DNA from: Bordetella petrii
GTDB lineage: Bacteria; Pseudomonadota; Gammaproteobacteria; Burkholderiales; Burkholderiaceae_B
DNA length: 64,000 nucleotides
Assembly: GCF_000067205.1 (NCBI RefSeq)
Contig: NC_010170.1
Span: forward strand, 1,116,001-1,180,000
Reading direction: 5' to 3'
Shown here: piece by piece, positions 39,506-48,414 of the stretch
Layout: each line of letters starts with the position of its first letter
Position numbering within the stretch: the first letter of the stretch is position 1
Made by a program: the position numbers and the translations under genes
Notes under the pieces: generated by a model
What the model was told of the DNA's origin: nothing
What the model saw: only the letters and a program-made list of their open reading frames with translations
The model's database searches: none

Positions 39506-39740
39506 GCTACCCGGTAGAAGCGGCGTACACGCAGCATAGAACCGCGACCGGCACCGGCTCGCAGTCCAATCCATTCCGGCGAGTTCCCCATTGACGCTGG
39601 AGCCGCACCCCATGCCCCGCTATACCGAAGCAGTTAAAGGCCAAAGGGCCGAAACGGCAAGGGAATGGGGGAGCAAGGGGAAAGGCTCTATCCCCAAAAG
39701 GCAAAAAGGCCTCCCGTTCGGCCCCCAACAGGACACCCGC

Positions 39741-41603
39741 ATGCTTTCTCTGTTCCAGCGAAAACGGCCCCCGGTCGCTGCCGCGCCGACGCTACCACCC
39801 GCCACCGACCTCCCGAAAGGGTTGTTGCGGCCCGAGTCGGCCGCATCGCTGCTGGCCACCCCGCGCCGGCAGAAGCTGCTGGAGTACATCTGGCAGCGCA
39901 CCTCGCTGTCGCGCAGGCAATTCGCCACTCTGTACCGCGCGCCCCTCGAACGTTACGCCGAGCTGGTCCAGGCCTTCCCGGCCTCCGAGGCGCATCACCA
40001 TGCCTATTCGGGCGGCATGCTGGACCACGGCCTCGAAATCGTCGCCTACAGCCTGAAACTGCGGCAGTCCCTTCTACTGCCCATCGGCGCCAGCCCCGAA
40101 GACCAGGCTGCGCAGGCTGAAGCCTGGACTGCTGCGGTCGCCTATGCCGCGTTGTTGCACGACATCGGCAAGATCGCCGTCGATCTGCACGTCGAACTGG
40201 CCGATGGCTCGCTGTGGCACCCGTGGTACGGTCCGCTGCACCAGCCGTACCGCTTCCGCTACCGCGAGGATCGCGAATACCGCCTGCACAGCGCGGCGAC
40301 GGGCTTGCTCTACCGCCAACTGCTGGACACCCAACTCCTGGACTGGCTCAGTGGCTATCCAGACCTGTGGGGACCGCTGCTCTACGTCCTGGCCGGCCAG
40401 TACGAGCATGCCGGTGTGCTGGGCGAACTGGTCGTGCAGGCCGACCGCGCTTCCGTGGCCCAGGAACTGGGCGGCGATCCGACTCGCGCCATGGCCGCGC
40501 CCAAGCACGCGCTGCAACGCAAGCTGCTCGACGGGCTGCGGTACCTGCTCAAGGAACAGTTGAAGCTGAACCAGCCGGAAGCCTCCGATGGCTGGCTCAC
40601 CGAGGATGGTCTGTGGCTGGTGAGCAAGACGGTCTCCGACAAGCTGCGCGCACATCTCCTGTCTCAGGGGATCGATGGCATTCCCGCGAACAACACCGCT
40701 GTGTTCAACGTGCTGCAAGACCACGGCATGCTCCAGCCCACCTCGGACGGCAAAGCGGTCTGGCGCGCGACCGTGACCAGTTCCACCGGCTGGTCCCACT
40801 CGTTCACCCTGTTGCGCCTTGCGCCCGCGCTGATCTGGGAGCCAGGCGAGCGGCCAGCGTCCTTTGCTGGCACGGTAATGGTCGATGCGACACCCGCAGA
40901 AAACGACCCCGGTGCGCCGGCCACGCAGCCTACGACTGGAATGCTGCCAGCCCCAGAAAGCCAGAAAACGCCGCCATGGGAGGGGGGCAACACCGTCGTC
41001 ATCGCTTCGCCCCTCATAGCCGGGCCCATGCTTGACGTGATGGAGGACATGCTGGCCATGGTGGGCATGAACGACACGCCCGGCACCGCGCCGGAAGCAA
41101 CGGCTAACGCGGACTCGGTGCATTCGGAACGCATCGAACCATCCGTACCCGCGACGGCTGTCGTGACCTGCCAATCAACGGTGCGCCAGGCCGAGCTGTC
41201 CCGAGAAGCAGCGCAGCCGTCGGGCGAACATTTCACGTCATGGCTGAAACAGGGAGTGGCCTCTCGCCGGCTCATCATCAACGACGCGAAGGCGCTGGTG
41301 CATACGGTGAACGACACGGCCTATCTCGTCAGCCCGGGCGTGTTTCAACGCTATGCGCAGGAACACCCAGAGGTCGGCATGCTCGCCAAGCAGGAGAACC
41401 TGCAAGATTGGCAGTGGGTGCAAAAACGCTTCGAGCGGCTGCAACTGCATCGAAAGCAACCGAGCGGCCTGAACATCTGGACCTGTGAAGTCACCGGCCC
41501 AAGAAAGTCCCGCCGTCTCCATGGATACCTTCTGGACGACGCTCAGCTGCTTTTCGCGGAAACGCCACCAAGTAACCCCTATCTCTCGCTGCTGGCCCCT
41601 TAG
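39741..41603 (+). CDS. MobH/TraI-type HD relaxase (TIGR03760)
   Basis: 620 aa. The ATG at 39741 (MLSLFQRKRPP) is preferred over upstream candidates because family members start this way. The TraI_2 domain covers about 45-330: SEAHHHAYSGGMLDHGLEI (about 81-99) and the HD motif LLHDIGKIAVD (about 138-148) carry the metal ligands. MobH relaxases use this HD-type site instead of tyrosines of other families. A variable Pro-rich linker (about 370-490) leads to the C-terminal winged-helix domain (DUF1528, about 510-620, ending PPSNPYLSLLAP). It nicks oriT and leads the strand into the coupling protein. Confidence 0.93.
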   Translation: MLSLFQRKRPPVAAAPTLPPATDLPKGLLRPESAASLLATPRRQKLLEYIWQRTSLSRRQFATLYRAPLERYAELVQAFPASEAHHHAYSGGMLDHGLEIVAYSLKLRQSLLLPIGASPEDQAAQAEAWTAAVAYAALLHDIGKIAVDLHVELADGSLWHPWYGPLHQPYRFRYREDREYRLHSAATGLLYRQLLDTQLLDWLSGYPDLWGPLLYVLAGQYEHAGVLGELVVQADRASVAQELGGDPTRAMAAPKHALQRKLLDGLRYLLKEQLKLNQPEASDGWLTEDGLWLVSKTVSDKLRAHLLSQGIDGIPANNTAVFNVLQDHGMLQPTSDGKAVWRATVTSSTGWSHSFTLLRLAPALIWEPGERPASFAGTVMVDATPAENDPGAPATQPTTGMLPAPESQKTPPWEGGNTVVIASPLIAGPMLDVMEDMLAMVGMNDTPGTAPEATANADSVHSERIEPSVPATAVVTCQSTVRQAELSREAAQPSGEHFTSWLKQGVASRRLIINDAKALVHTVNDTAYLVSPGVFQRYAQEHPEVGMLAKQENLQDWQWVQKRFERLQLHRKQPSGLNIWTCEVTGPRKSRRLHGYLLDDAQLLFAETPPSNPYLSLLAP

Positions 41604-41672
41604 CGAAGAATGCTCGACAACAGAAGAACGGGCCAACGGCGACATCTGTCGGCTGATGTGCTTGGATGGACT

Positions 41673-42296
41673 TCAGTGCATCTCGCCCAAGCGCGGCTCC
41701 CGCCACCAGGCCGCCTGTGGCCGGAGTTTCCCTATCTGGGCGAGCTCGCCCATCTTGGGAATGACGAGGCGCACATTCTCTTTCTGCGCAATCATCGTGA
41801 GGCGCTCGAATGGTTCGTCCCAGGGGTGAAATCCCAAGTCGAAGGTTCCATTGTGGGTCGGGAGGAGCCACTCGCCTCGCAGTTCCTTGTGGGCTTGGAT
41901 GACCTGTTCGGGAAGCATGTGGACGCCTTCCCACTGCAGGTCGTATGCACCTGTTTCAAGCAGCGTGAGGTCGAATGGTCCGAAGCGCTCTCCGATTTCC
42001 TTCAAGCCGGAGAAATAGTCAGTGTCACCGCTGAAGAGGATTCCATACCGCTGGGACCTGATGACCCAAGACGACCATAGCGTGGGGGTTGGAGAACAAC
42101 GGATTGCGCTCTGAGAAGTGCTGGGCCGGAGTGGCGGTGAAGCTGACACCTTGTACTTCGGTCGCATTCCACCAGTCCGACTGTCTGACCTTCGCCGCCG
42201 GTACGCCCCAGATAGTCGCCTACGTCCAACGGTGTGATAAATAGCCCCGTGTTGGCCGACAGTGCGGGTATCGAGACCTTATCCAGATGGTCGTAG
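41673..42296 (-). pseudogene. Decayed NAPE-PLD/UlaG-type metallo-beta-lactamase-fold hydrolase
   Basis: Read on the - strand, the C-terminal 125 residues are intact (YGILFSGDTDYF..., ...LLPTHNGTFDLGFHPWDEPFERL), typical of the lactamase_B_2 / NAPE-PLD-like group. Upstream pieces occur in other frames: YDHLDK with the second metal motif at the IS66 junction, VGDYLGR, then VSFTATPAQHFSER. At least two frameshifts separate them (near 42100 and 42180). The N-terminus, with the HxH part of HxHxDH, is cut off where the IS66 end begins at 42297. Confidence 0.75.
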
Positions 42297-42750
42297 GTAA
42301 GCGGCCGGTCAACCCATCTACCCTGGTCGCGACGGATCCAAGAGCACACGTGCACACTATGTCGGTCAAGGCACAACGCGGAAGGACACGGCGGACGTAC
42401 AGCGCGTCCTTTAAAGCAGAGTTGGTAGAACGATGCCGCCAGATTGGCATATCGTCGGCGGCCGTTGCGGTTTCGCATGGCATGAATCCGAACGTGTTGC
42501 GGCGTTGGATCAAAGAAAGTGCGGAGTCGACCGGGCTGGCTGGCACGGAGCGCCCGCCAGTAAAAATTCAGTGTTCGCCGGCATTTGTTGAACTGGCGAT
42601 GCCCGAGCGTATAGCGCAGCACACTGTGCCGTCTGACGATCGGATCCACATCGAACTTCAGCGCAATGGCACAACTGTTTCGGTGGCGTGGCCGCTCTCG
42701 CAGATTGCGCAGAGCGCGGCTTGGCTGCGAGAAGTTCTGCAGTGATTCGT
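42297..42750 (+). mobile_element. Left end of an IS66-family element (truncated)
   Basis: The terminal sequence GTAAGCGGCCGG at 42297 resembles IS66 ends, which begin GTAAGCG. The TnpA-type accessory gene is intact (42359-42745). The next gene (TnpB) has only its first codons (IRIDA) before the sequence switches to an IS256 fragment at about 42750. Confidence 0.75.
42359..42745 (+). CDS. IS66-family accessory protein TnpA
   Basis: 128 aa from the ATG at 42359. The N-terminus (MSVKAQRGRTRRTYSASFKA) and the helix-turn-helix region (ELVERCRQIGISSAAVAVSHGMNPNVLRRWIKE, about 21-53) are those of the small OrfA/TnpA protein of IS66 elements. It is not the transposase itself; TnpC, the DDE enzyme, is lost here. 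No activity is expected. Confidence 0.85.
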   Translation: MSVKAQRGRTRRTYSASFKAELVERCRQIGISSAAVAVSHGMNPNVLRRWIKESAESTGLAGTERPPVKIQCSPAFVELAMPERIAQHTVPSDDRIHIELQRNGTTVSVAWPLSQIAQSAAWLREVLQ

Positions 42751-42752
42751 AT

Positions 42753-43188
42753 TGATGCGTTCGTCGAAACCCGTAAAGCGCCGCTCATGCTTGGGGATCA
42801 GGACTGGATCGAAGCTGCCATCGCGGTCGCGTGGCAGCGTCACACGCACTGGGCCGCGCTCGGTATGGATCGTCTTGCCGCTGGCGCCGTTGCGCTCATT
42901 GGCGTGCTCGGATGGCTTGGGATCGCTTGCCTTGTACCCTAGGTGCAAGTCCATCTCTGCAGCCATCGCCCGCTCGATCACCGCCTTGTTGAACGCGAGC
43001 ATTAGGTCCTGAACCTCGCTGGGTGTCATCGGACCGTTGACCAGATGATCCATCAGTTCGACTGGCAGCTCAGGCAGCGGCCCGAGGGCCGCTGCCTGAG
43101 TTGTGGCAGTACGTTTCTTCTTCATTGGCATATCCATGGTCGTGAGACCTCATGATATGCCCTGCCCACAAAATCCCGGATAGGCCCC
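42753..43188 (-). mobile_element. IS256-family fragment (left end and transposase N-terminus)
   Basis: Transposase codons run on the - strand from the ATG at 43137 (MDMPMKKKRTATTQAAALG) to about 42753 (RRFTGFDERI), 128 residues of roughly 400. The conserved start of IS256 Mutator transposases is clear: LMLAFNKAVIERAMAAEMDLHLGYKASDPKP (in outline). The terminal repeat is around 43170-43188 (reading GGCCTATCCGGGATTTTG on the - strand). It is joined to the truncated IS66 on the left and cuts a LysR-type gene on the right. Confidence 0.8.
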
Positions 43189-43192
43189 ACCG

Positions 43193-43320
43193 TCACGTCG
43201 AACTCATCGCTGCGAAAAAAACTATTAAGTTGTCGGCGCCCCCTGCGAGCGCGCACGGCCTTCGAATGGTTCCATCCAAATTCGCACGCATGCAAATCTT
43301 TCAATCTGGTGGTTAGTCAA
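43193..43320 (-). pseudogene. N-terminal remnant of a LysR-type regulator (copy 1), cut by IS256
   Basis: From a TTG at 43320 the - strand reads NHQIERFACV, then after a frameshift REFG-W-HSKAVRARRG-LNSFFRSDEFDVTVG, which follows the helix-turn-helix pattern of LysR regulators (A-AxxxxxxQ-TLS-I-SLE-ELGVxLF) but is clearly decayed. The IS256 end begins where the sequence stops. It is divergent from the operator/promoter at 43327. The assignment is supported mainly by the analogy with the better-preserved copy at 47022-47641. Confidence 0.5.
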
Positions 43321-43326
43321 TAACTA

Positions 43327-43378
43327 ATAATTGCGATGAATTATCAATTTGACCGGTTATCAGACGCTCTCCTATAGT
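43327..43378 (+). promoter_or_regulatory. LysR-type operator and sigma-70 promoter, copy 1
   Basis: Palindrome ATAATT-N6-AATTAT (43327-43344), -35 TTGACC (43349-43354), 18-base spacer, -10 TATAGT (43373-43378). The same arrangement with the same spacing is found at 47654-47705. It would have driven the cargo genes to the right, now separated from it by an IS110 element. Confidence 0.65.
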
Positions 43379-43707
43379 CTCTTCCACAGAAGAACTATAA
43401 GTGACAGATGCTACGTTCAAGACGCGGGTCAATACGCAGCTCCCAGGCAGTGCTTCACCCCGCGCCATACCGCACAGGTAGTGTCAGGACTGACCCAGCC
43501 AACCAAAATCAGACGGTTCCAACTGCTAAAGAGGTCAAGCACGAGGTTGCCCCGCCATAAATATCAACGGAGATGGTATGGACGCCTCCCACCTCAACTA
43601 GTGATGGCGGGTCGGGCAAGCAGGAATGGGGGTGAGGCCTCGTCATCAACGGCATCTAGTGCCAAAGTGGAGTCTGTAGTCAACCACTTAAAGACCGAGG
43701 CCCCGAA
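43379..43707 (+). other. Stretch without a gene (promoter downstream region and IS110 left flank)
   Basis: An open frame of 120 codons exists here but has no recognisable protein features. The last part (from about 43640) is the left flank of the IS110 element: CCACTTAAAGACCGAGG recurs in modified form (CCCACTTAAAGGAGAGG) behind the transposase gene and may be the element's subterminal repeat. Confidence 0.4.
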
Positions 43708-44742
43708 ATGAATATTACGACATTTGGCTTGGATATCTCGAAGACCGTGATGCAAGTGCACTGGGTAGACGGACAGACAGGAGAGGTCGGCAAGCGGGCG
43801 TTAAAGCGCTCGCAGCTGGCGCCATTCTTTGCCCGTCAGATAAGTTGTCGCATCGTGCTCGAAGCCTGCGGCAGCGGTCATTACTGGGGCCGCACGTTGT
43901 CAGCGCTGGGTCACCAAGTGCAGTTGATTCACGCGCGTCACGTCAAACCGTTTGTTCGAGGCAATAAGAACGATGCGGCTGATGCGCAGGCGATCTGGAG
44001 TGTGGCGCAGCAACCGGAGATACGTTGGGTGCCGTTAAAGAGCGAGCAGCAACAAGCCGTGCTGTCGCTACATCGGGTGCGCGCGCAGTGGATCAAAGTC
44101 AGAACGCAGACGGTCAACGGCTTGCGTGGGCTGCTGTATGAGTTTGGTGTGCTGTTGCCGGGCGGTCGCCAAGCTGGCGTAAGGGGGATTACGACCCATC
44201 GCGCCGACATTGACGAGAAGGTACCGGTGCTCATGCACGGGCTGATTGACGGGCAGTTGCAGATGCTCAGGCAGATTGAGGAGCGCATCACGGCGATTGA
44301 AGACGAGTTGAAAGGCGTTGAGTAACAGCTCGATAGCGCCCGTCGAGTGCGCCAGATCCCCGGTGTCGGTTTGCTCGGAGCGACGGCCTTGGCGGCGGTG
44401 CTGGGCGAGGATGCCAAGGGCTATCGCCGCGCTCGGGAGTTTGCCGCGTGTCTGGGTCTGGTGCCTTGCCACCGGGGCACCGGTGGCAAGGTTGCGATAG
44501 GGCATTTGAGCAAGCGCGGCGATCCGTATCTGAGAACGCTGCTCATGCACGGGGCTCGTGCGGTGATCTTCCATGCAGGGGGCAAGAGCGCGTGGTTGGA
44601 AAGATTGCTGGCGCGCCGACCATTCAATGTGGTGGTCGCGGCGCTCGCTAACAAGATGGCACGCACGGCCTGGGCGTTGGTGGCCCATGGACGTGAGTAT
44701 CAGGAAGGCGGGTTCGCGCAAGCGCATTCGTTAAAAATATAA
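43708..44742 (+). pseudogene. IS110-family (IS1111-like) transposase with one internal stop codon
   Basis: The frame starts at the ATG at 43708 and carries the DEDD-type catalytic domain: GLDISKTVMQVHWVD, VLEACGSGHYWGR, RGNKNDAADAQAIW. A TAA at 44323-44325 ends it after 205 residues. The same frame continues to 44742 with the C-terminal Transposase_20 domain (IPGVGLLGATALAAVLGEDA, CLGLVPCHRGTGG, HLSKRGDPYLRTLLMHGARA in outline). One nonsense change is the only visible damage, so inactivation is recent, or the stop is suppressed. Total 344 codons is normal for the family. Confidence 0.88.
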
Positions 44743-45055
44743 CTACCCACTTAAAGGAGAGGATGCCGCAAAGAGTGCGTAACTCGAATTAATGAAGTGA
44801 TGGCAAACGTGGTCGGTCCGCGGGTCGGTAAAGCTGAATATTTGTCTGGGACAGGCGTATGCCAAGTCCGCCACGGAGGCGTATGCCAAGTCCGCCACGG
44901 AGATGAGCTCCGACCCTGCATATACCCCATCAGGGCCAGCAGTCGGTTTATCCGCTACTGCACAAACAGGCCGGATATAAGACTGCAACTGTTCTCACCT
45001 AGCCAAAAACTTCAAAAATTCGATTGCCACACGGGAGGCGTCCATATAAGACAAT
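44743..45055 (+). other. Gene-free stretch with a 24-bp tandem repeat
   Basis: The unit GGCGTATGCCAAGTCCGCCA-CGGA occurs twice without a gap (44854-44877 and 44878-44901). No convincing gene is seen: a short - strand frame owes its ADLAYA repeat to the duplication. The right part is the leader of the Bug receptor gene at 45056. Confidence 0.6.
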
Positions 45056-46048
45056 ATGACGATGTTTAAGAGGCCTCCGGGGCCTAAGTTTTTGTTTTTT
45101 GGTCTTTTGGTGTGCATTGCGTGTGCCTTGCCTGCCAGTGCCGAAACCTATCCTATTCGTCCAATCCGTATGGTTGTTGGCTATCCGCCGGGCGGAACCA
45201 CAGATATATTGGCTAGGATTATGGCAGCCGAGCTTACGCAGCGCTTGGGACAGACTGTAGTTGTCGAAAATCGCACTGGCGCAGCAGGAATAATCGGGAC
45301 GGCCGACGTTGCTAGAGCGGCCGGGGATGGATATACCATACTCATGGGAGCTTCTAGCGCCTACGCATACGAACCAGCAATTCGAGAGAATCTACCGTAC
45401 CAGCCGAAGGACTTGAAAATGTTCGCGCTGATCGGCTCGGCGAGTAATGTCTTGGTGGTTCGGCCGGATGCACCGTACAAGAGTCTCTCGGACGTTATCG
45501 CAGCGGCTAAGGCGCAACCAGGGAAATTATCACATGGCAGTACTGGGATCGGAGCCACACCACAATTAACAATGGCCCTGCTTAAAAAAAGCGCCAAGGT
45601 AGATATCATAGATGTCCCGTTTGGTGGTGGCGGGCCCGTGGAGCAGGCGTTGCTCGGCGGCCATGTGGATATGACTTTCGATGGCCTGGCAAGCGCGCGC
45701 TCGAAAATCGAGGCGGGCCAGTTTCGGCCCCTGGCAGTATCGGGTAAGCAGAGGGTTAAATGGATGCCTGATGTCCCCACTTTAGCTGAATCGGGTTTTC
45801 CCGGACTAGAAGTCGAAGCATGGTACGCGCTATTTGCACCCTCTAGTACACCGGATTCTATCCTTGAAAAATTACATCAGAGTGCCGATGAGGCTCTGAC
45901 GGTCAACGATATCAAATTGCGAATCGAACAATTGGGCATGGATCCTGCGCCGCCGCAAAACTTGCAAGAACTTTCGTCCTTCTCAGGAGCTGAAATCGGA
46001 AGATGGGCAAATTTTGTAAAGATTACTGGCCTCAAGGTTCATGACTGA
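45056..46048 (+). CDS. Bug-family tripartite tricarboxylate (TctC-like) periplasmic receptor
   Basis: 330 aa with a signal peptide (about 1-29, ending PASAE). Mature start YPIRPIRMVVGYPPGGTTD, then ARIMAAELTQRLGQTVVVENRTGAAG (about 55-80) and PDVPTLAESGFPG (about 240) are the signatures of Bug receptors. They bind organic acids and similar ligands, and they are abundant in Bordetella, Achromobacter and Cupriavidus. No TctA/TctB membrane genes are nearby, as is usual for orphan Bug genes. The region is clearly poorer in GC than the ICE core, a sign of a separate origin. Confidence 0.93.
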   Translation: MTMFKRPPGPKFLFFGLLVCIACALPASAETYPIRPIRMVVGYPPGGTTDILARIMAAELTQRLGQTVVVENRTGAAGIIGTADVARAAGDGYTILMGASSAYAYEPAIRENLPYQPKDLKMFALIGSASNVLVVRPDAPYKSLSDVIAAAKAQPGKLSHGSTGIGATPQLTMALLKKSAKVDIIDVPFGGGGPVEQALLGGHVDMTFDGLASARSKIEAGQFRPLAVSGKQRVKWMPDVPTLAESGFPGLEVEAWYALFAPSSTPDSILEKLHQSADEALTVNDIKLRIEQLGMDPAPPQNLQELSSFSGAEIGRWANFVKITGLKVHD

Positions 46049-46238
46049 TAGTAAGGTGTATGTAAAGGCGATCTGGAACACCTCGCGTAACAAGCTCGAC
46101 ATTTTTAGATTTTAGGCGAAGTAAAAGGTGCGTGAAATGTGACGTTTGTAGGGTGTATGAGCAACCGTTTCAGTAGCATTGAAATCATTTTCCGGGGTTT
46201 GAACCCGAAGCGTGTAGTAATCACAAATTTCTTGGCTC
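46049..46238 (+). other. Intergenic stretch, possible start of a lost gene
   Basis: An ATG at 46157 opens MSNRFSSIEIIFRGLNPKR..., which runs straight into an IS66 end at 46239. It may be the first 28 codons of a truncated gene, but no ribosome-binding site is obvious and I do not recognise the sequence. Confidence 0.3.
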
Positions 46239-46375
46239 GTAAGCGCCCGGCCTGACGCCGGCGAGCCTTACGAAGCGGGCTACCAGCGATGCGGCAACAG
46301 CGTGTTGAGCTAGTTGTTTTTCTGAGTCGGGGAGCGGATCAGCATATCCTTCAAATAGGTCATACCTTGAAATGT
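46239..46375 (-). pseudogene. IS66 right end with TnpC C-terminal remnant
   Basis: The terminal GTAAGCGCCCGGCC at 46239 matches the IS66 end style at 42297. On the - strand, the codons from about 46372 to 46280 read TYLKDMLIRSPTQKNN, stop, LNTLLPHRW, stop. This is the typical end of an IS66 TnpC transposase (...LLPHRW) with one internal stop. The rest of the element is gone. Confidence 0.6.
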
Positions 46376-47021
46376 CGAGGCTTACCTACCGAACCTGGCA
46401 AATTACTGCAGCACTCCTGCATCTTGTCGCCTCTATCCGATTAAGACAAGAGATGGACTTTGTGCGGCGCAACAATCGCATTAGTTTCTCCTCCGACATC
46501 TCTGTTTGGGCGGCAGGATGCTGGCGCCGGCGGTTCTATAGGCACCCTGCGCGGGTACCTTGCGCGCGTGCTGATTGTCTTTTCCTCGTTGGTGTCCACG
46601 GCGGTCTCCTCGCAAAAGATCCCATGCATACAATCACAGGCGAAGCGAATTTGGTACTTGTCCAACTTTAGGCAGTACTCGCTCCAGCTCGGGCTGATAA
46701 GCATGCAATACGCAGACCGCGTTTTCAGCGTTGTTTCCGATTTAGTTTTCAGCGTTGTTCCCGATTTATTAAGCGACATAGGACGTGAAGCCTTTGATGT
46801 CGGCACAAATGTATAGCCAGTTGCCGTCGATGGTGCGCAGGTCTCGGCTGCCCTGGTACTTATGCTATTGAACAGTGGGTTATCGCGATAGAATTCGCGT
46901 CGGTCGATCGGATTCTTCTCCAGGCCGTCGCGCGATTCTTTCACGAGGCCTTCCATACGTCACGATCATTCAGCACGGGTTTCCAATGGCACCGACATGC
47001 TGAACGACAGATACGGGAGGG
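46376..47021. other. Gene-free, decayed stretch
   Basis: Open frames of 100-170 codons exist on both strands but without recognisable domains. A piece reading RTIDGNWLYICADIKGFTS on the - strand (about 46790-46850) is reminiscent of the catalytic start of an IS3-type OrfB. I regard the stretch as old insertion-sequence debris. Confidence 0.4.
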
Positions 47022-47641
47022 CTAAGCTGCTTGTTGCAGCGCATCAATAAAATTGAGTGCCGCTTGGCTCAGAATTTGTGTCTTGCGATGTATTACTCCC
47101 AATCGTTCGGTGGAGGTTTTGCCCGACATAGAAAGTGCCACCGATCCTTTCATGTTGGACTCAGAAGCACACGGGAAAGAACTACTGATACACGGACTCC
47201 GTTACGGGCCATAGCTAGGGCACAGTGGTTGACATGTAACGGGATGCACGAACAGGCTATTGAGTCCAAGGTCAGGTGCTGCTACGGATAGTTGCTGTGA
47301 TTGCCGCTTACGGCGCGGCTTGTAATACCGAGCAAAAGAGACGTTAATGACGCAACGCACAACCTGCCGCGCTGATCCCGCACAATATCTTGTACGTTGC
47401 TGTAAGCCTGTTCGCTGTGTTCGAGCGAGCTTTGAATTTGCTGTTGCAATACCTCACCCGCGTCTGTCAGTCGACAACGATGAGTGCTTCGGTCAAAAGG
47501 AAAGTTCCGATATCCTTTTCCAACTCCTTAATGGGTGCCGAGAAGGAGGGTTGTGTGACAGCCATAGCTTCGGCGGCCTTGCCGAACGATGACTACGGCA
47601 CCGCCAGCGCAACGCCTTGAATTGCCGATATTTTTGTTCAT
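47022..47641 (-). pseudogene. LysR-type transcriptional regulator pseudogene (copy 2)
   Basis: Start ATG at 47641 on the - strand (MNKNI...). In changing frames the helix-turn-helix appears as GKAAEAMAVTQPSFSAPIKE-LEKDIGTFLF, then LTDAGEVLQQQIQSSLEHSE, the linker helix of LysR proteins. Middle parts are missing. The C-terminal end is preserved as ERLGVIHRKTQILSQAALNF-IDALQQAA with a stop at 47022-47024. At 620 bases it is about one third shorter than a normal lysR gene. It is divergent from the dioxygenase gene, with the operator at 47654 between them, the standard arrangement for LysR control. Confidence 0.7.
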
Positions 47642-47653
47642 AGCCTATCTCTA

Positions 47654-47705
47654 ATAATTTGCTTTAATTATCAATTTGACCATGGCTCTTGGATTTCGGT
47701 AGAGT
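47654..47705 (+). promoter_or_regulatory. LysR-type operator and sigma-70 promoter, copy 2 (dioxygenase operon)
   Basis: ATAATT-N6-AATTAT (47654-47671), -35 TTGACC (47676-47681), 18-base spacer, -10 TAGAGT (47700-47705). It is 13 bases from the LysR start codon on one side and 135 bases before the dioxygenase ATG on the other. Confidence 0.7.
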
Positions 47706-48414
47706 CTTTTCTCACCAAGTAGGGTTTTTGCGCCGAGTTTATCAACGTGACGGCGTTAACGTTTTTGTAAACGGGCAAAACAGCCCAGTCATCCCAATAA
47801 ATAGGTGCTGGCCGCACGGGCCAACAAGGAAAGAGCCACTATGGAATTTGAGATACGCAGGCTTTCATCAGGTATTGGGGCCGAAATCATCGGCGTAGAC
47901 TTGAGTGCGGACATTGATGAAAAAACTTTCGCTCAGATCGAGAAGTGCTGGTTGGAAAATGTGATCCTACTTTTTCGCGGGCAAAAGCTGAATAACGAGC
48001 AGCATGTTCGTTTCAGCGCACGGTTCGGCAAGCTTGACGAGCACGACGACATCAAACGCTTGCGCGATCCCGATCATCACGAAATCCTGCCGGTGTTGAG
48101 CATCCCGGGGGAAAAGCGTCTGCGTGTCGGCGCGCAATGGCATTCAGACATGTCGCATTCTCTGTGCCCTCCAAAGGCGTCGCTGCTGCGATGCGAGGAG
48201 ATTCCACCATTGGGAGGCGATACCATGTTCGGCAATATGTATCTTGCTTACGAGCGCCTCTCGGAATCAATGAAACGACTATTGGACGATCTTTGGTGTG
48301 TGCACGATATGACAATTGCCAAGCACAACATCGGCCAGTACAACGAGGTACGCAAACGCCAACCGCCAGTCGCTCAGCCTATCATCCGCATCCATCCCGA
48401 AACTGGAAAAAAGG

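Noticed and set aside
43349..43711. 120-codon + strand frame between the LysR-type promoter and IS110
   Set aside because: Composition is not protein-like (many C, H, Q, W without hydrophobic pattern) and it overlaps the transposase start.
44854..44901. Possible CRISPR array
   Set aside because: Only two units without spacers; no Cas genes are near.
44743..44988. 81-codon - strand frame with a repeated ADLAYA sequence
   Set aside because: The repeat arises from the 24-bp DNA duplication; no start signal or homology is evident.
46441..46956. 171-codon - strand frame
   Set aside because: No domain or start signal; composition suggests decayed insertion-sequence DNA.
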